From Kiritimatiellia bacterium (lineage in GTDB: Bacteria > Verrucomicrobiota > Kiritimatiellia > RFP12 > UBA1067): a stretch of DNA of 8,032 nucleotides. Below, one piece after another: positions 6,249 to 8,032 of the stretch. Position numbers and translations under genes: made by a program. The notes below the pieces were generated by a model. The model was not told where the DNA came from and did no database searches. It saw only the letters and a program-made list of their open reading frames with translations. The stretch spans positions 1-8,032 of the forward strand of contig JAKSOX010000080.1 of assembly GCA_024405335.1 (NCBI GenBank). The letters run 5' to 3'. The first letter of the stretch is position 1. Each line of letters opens with the position of its first letter.

Positions 6249-7106
6249 GTGGCAAGAAAGAATTCACGTCTCGAACATGCGGTGAAAAAAGACCAGCGTC
6301 CGCTTTACGCCTGCCTCGGCATCCTCGCCGTGGTGGTTGTCGGAGCCGTCTGCTACGGCGTTTTCTCGCTGCTTTCGTATTTGTCTGCCATCTGCGCCGA
6401 GCAGGCGCGCATCACCGACCAGAGCACCCAAGTGTCCATAGCGGCGGGAAAACTCATCGGCGCCAGGCTCGTGATCAACCACTTCGGGCTCACGAACGGC
6501 GCCAACACTGCGGAAATGCCGTACGACGAACTCCGCGCCCGTCTTCTCAAAGACATGGCGACCGTGCGCGACGTGCGCATCACGCGCAAGTCGCCCAACT
6601 TCGTGCACGTCGACGTGTTCGAACGCACTCCCGTCGCGCGCGTCGCCGGCGCGAAATCGCAGGGAGTGACGACGTCCTGCGTGGATTCCGAAGGCGTCGT
6701 GTTCTATTATCCAGCGCAAAAAACGGCGCTGTTGCCGCTCATCCGCGTTCCCGACGTCAAGCCGCCCAAATACGGAACCAAATTGTCGGGTCTCGCGATG
6801 GCGGCATTGCACCTCGCGGAAGAAGCGTCGGCCGAAGCGTTTGACCAGATGAAGATTCAGGACGTCGACGCTTCGGGAAAGGATTTCCTCGTCACGACGC
6901 TCGACAACGCCGCCCGCGTGAAGCTGGCATGGGCCGACATGGGCGAAGATTCGGCCGCCGCCCGCGAATCCCTGCGGCGGCAATTGACCCGTTTGAACAG
7001 CGCCATCAATTCCAAAGTCGCCGAAGGAGCGAAACTCTGGAACGCCACCGACTACGGCACCCCCGGGCGCGTTTACGCGACCGACCCCCTTGCCGCCGAG
7101 AACTGA
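6249..7106 (+). CDS. ftsQ: Cell division protein FtsQ
   Basis: Bitopic inner-membrane division protein that links early and late divisome components (FtsB/FtsL in studied bacteria). The 285 residues comprise a basic cytoplasmic N-terminus (1-18), one membrane segment (about 20-46) and an extracytoplasmic part. That part has a POTRA-like domain at about 73-131, ending in the typical FtsQ pattern ATVRDVRITRKSPNFVHVDV-FERTPVARV, then a divergent beta-domain to about 250. The start is GTG at 6249, chosen because AAGGA (6235-6239) lies 9 bases upstream and no better start is near. It begins 18 bases after ddl and ends 10 bases before ftsA. The sequence beyond the POTRA domain is weakly conserved, as usual for FtsQ. 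The assignment rests on topology, the POTRA pattern and position between ddl and ftsA. Confidence 0.88.
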   Translation: MARKNSRLEHAVKKDQRPLYACLGILAVVVVGAVCYGVFSLLSYLSAICAEQARITDQSTQVSIAAGKLIGARLVINHFGLTNGANTAEMPYDELRARLLKDMATVRDVRITRKSPNFVHVDVFERTPVARVAGAKSQGVTTSCVDSEGVVFYYPAQKTALLPLIRVPDVKPPKYGTKLSGLAMAALHLAEEASAEAFDQMKIQDVDASGKDFLVTTLDNAARVKLAWADMGEDSAAARESLRRQLTRLNSAINSKVAEGAKLWNATDYGTPGRVYATDPLAAEN

Positions 7107-7116
7107 AAGGACCAGG

Positions 7117-8032
7117 ATGAACATCAACGACCCCGTTGCCGCATTGGAAATAGGCACATCGCGCACGGTTCTCGTGGTGGGCGAGCCATTGTCCGCCGAC
7201 CGCATCCGCGTGGCCGCCGTGGCGGAAATACCGTCAATTGGCGTGCGCCAAGGCCAAATCACCGACGTCACCCAAGCCGGCTACTCCATCGCTTCGGTTC
7301 TCAAGCGCATCGAAAAGGAAGGCGGATACAACGTGGCCGAAACCGCGCTCGTCGTTTCCGGTCCGCAAATCGCCACCCAGCGCGTCACGACCACGTGGCA
7401 GACAGACGCGAAGACGCGCAAAGTCACGGAAGAAGACGTGGCGGCCATCTACAACAACTCCCTCCACGACGATCCCGCGTCGCGCGTGCTGCTGGACGCG
7501 ACAGAACAGGGATACGAACTGGACAACGTCGGCGGGATCGACAACCCGGTGGGGCTCACGGGAGATCTGCTCAAGCTGAACACTTTGCTCATCCACGGCC
7601 CGAAATCCCGTCTGGACGACCAGCGTTCCGCGGCGGCGAACGCCAAACTCGCCGTGAGCGACACTTTTTTCGCCGGCTCATGCGCCGCCGCCGCCGTATT
7701 GCGGGCGGCAGACCGCGCAGCAGGCGCGCTGGTGATCGACCTGGGCGGCGGTTGCACGCCGTTCACGGTTTGGTCGGACGGGAAACTCGTGCTCGCGGGC
7801 GTGGTGCCCGTCGGCGGGGACCACGCCACCAACGACGTCCAAATCGCTTTCGGCATGTCGCTTTCGCAGGCGGAAGAACTCAAAAAACGCGCGTCGGCCA
7901 TTCTCTCGAAGGACCGCGCGACAGGACGCATCGAACTTGCCAAATCCATCGCCGCCACAGGACCGGACTCCGTTTCCAAACGGGCGCTCGACGTGGTGGT
8001 GAACGCCCGCTTCGCGGAACTCTTCGCCATCA
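7117..8032 (+). CDS. ftsA: Cell division protein FtsA (N-terminal 305 residues, cut by window edge)
   Basis: Actin-like ATPase that tethers FtsZ to the membrane and recruits later divisome proteins. Full-length relatives are about 400-430 residues; here the last quarter, including the amphipathic membrane-targeting helix, is beyond the window. Visible parts: phosphate-1 loop ALEIGTSRT (9-17), GVRQGQITDV (42-51), the FtsA-specific 1C subdomain (about 85-165, with EEDVAAI and GIDNPVGLTGD), phosphate-2 loop VIDLGGGCTPFTV (206-218) and VPVGGDHATNDV (230-241) followed by AEELK. Two positions are unusual: Glu11 where Asp is typical of the loop, and Pro215 where FtsA normally has an acidic residue. 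The start at 7117 has AAAGGA (7106-7111) 5 bases upstream. ftsZ would be expected next. FtsA identity is well supported by 1C and the PVGGDH motif. Confidence 0.93.
   Translation, partial: MNINDPVAALEIGTSRTVLVVGEPLSADRIRVAAVAEIPSIGVRQGQITDVTQAGYSIASVLKRIEKEGGYNVAETALVVSGPQIATQRVTTTWQTDAKTRKVTEEDVAAIYNNSLHDDPASRVLLDATEQGYELDNVGGIDNPVGLTGDLLKLNTLLIHGPKSRLDDQRSAAANAKLAVSDTFFAGSCAAAAVLRAADRAAGALVIDLGGGCTPFTVWSDGKLVLAGVVPVGGDHATNDVQIAFGMSLSQAEELKKRASAILSKDRATGRIELAKSIAATGPDSVSKRALDVVVNARFAELFAI

Noticed and set aside
5360..6844. Plus-strand open frame of 494 codons crossing ddl and ftsQ in another frame
   Set aside because: It is an Arg-rich frame-shifted reading of two real genes and spans their boundary.

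Overview
The window is a GC-rich bacterial chromosome segment holding two divergent transcription units that share one intergenic promoter region near 4192-4395. Third codon positions are mostly G or C, and clear Shine-Dalgarno sequences precede most starts. The ddl-ftsQ-ftsA order and peptidoglycan synthesis point to a walled bacterium. A Sec-exported GH28 protein fused to an alpha-helical domain, beside a short GH29 fucosidase, is typical of polysaccharide-degrading members of the Planctomycetota-Verrucomicrobiota-Chlamydiota group, perhaps Kiritimatiellota or Lentisphaerota. This placement is inferred from gene content and sequence style, not shown by a marker gene.

Left unit, minus strand, transcribed from about 4271 leftward: a 907-residue exported protein with a polygalacturonase-like (GH28) beta-helix, a beta-sandwich-like segment and an all-helical C-terminal domain, followed 82 bases later by a 355-residue exported GH29 alpha-L-fucosidase. 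Together they look like a small locus for breaking down a fucosylated, uronic-acid-containing plant polysaccharide such as pectin. The promoter has good -35 and -10 boxes. A perfect 6-4-6 inverted repeat lies just after the predicted transcription start, where a repressor could act.

Right unit, plus strand, from about 4358 to beyond the right edge: an SPFH/band-7 membrane protein (QmcA type), D-alanine--D-alanine ligase, FtsQ and the first 305 residues of FtsA. The genes are 5 to 18 bases apart and probably form one operon. The last three are the tail of the division and cell wall (dcw) cluster. The band-7 gene sits where murB or murC commonly lies and shares their promoter. FtsA has unusual residues at two nucleotide-binding positions.

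Left edge, bases 1-317: no supported gene. It holds a 7-base purine-rich tandem repeat, a 15-base direct repeat and two GC-rich inverted repeats, downstream of the fucosidase gene. No mobile element, CRISPR array, tRNA or rRNA gene was seen.
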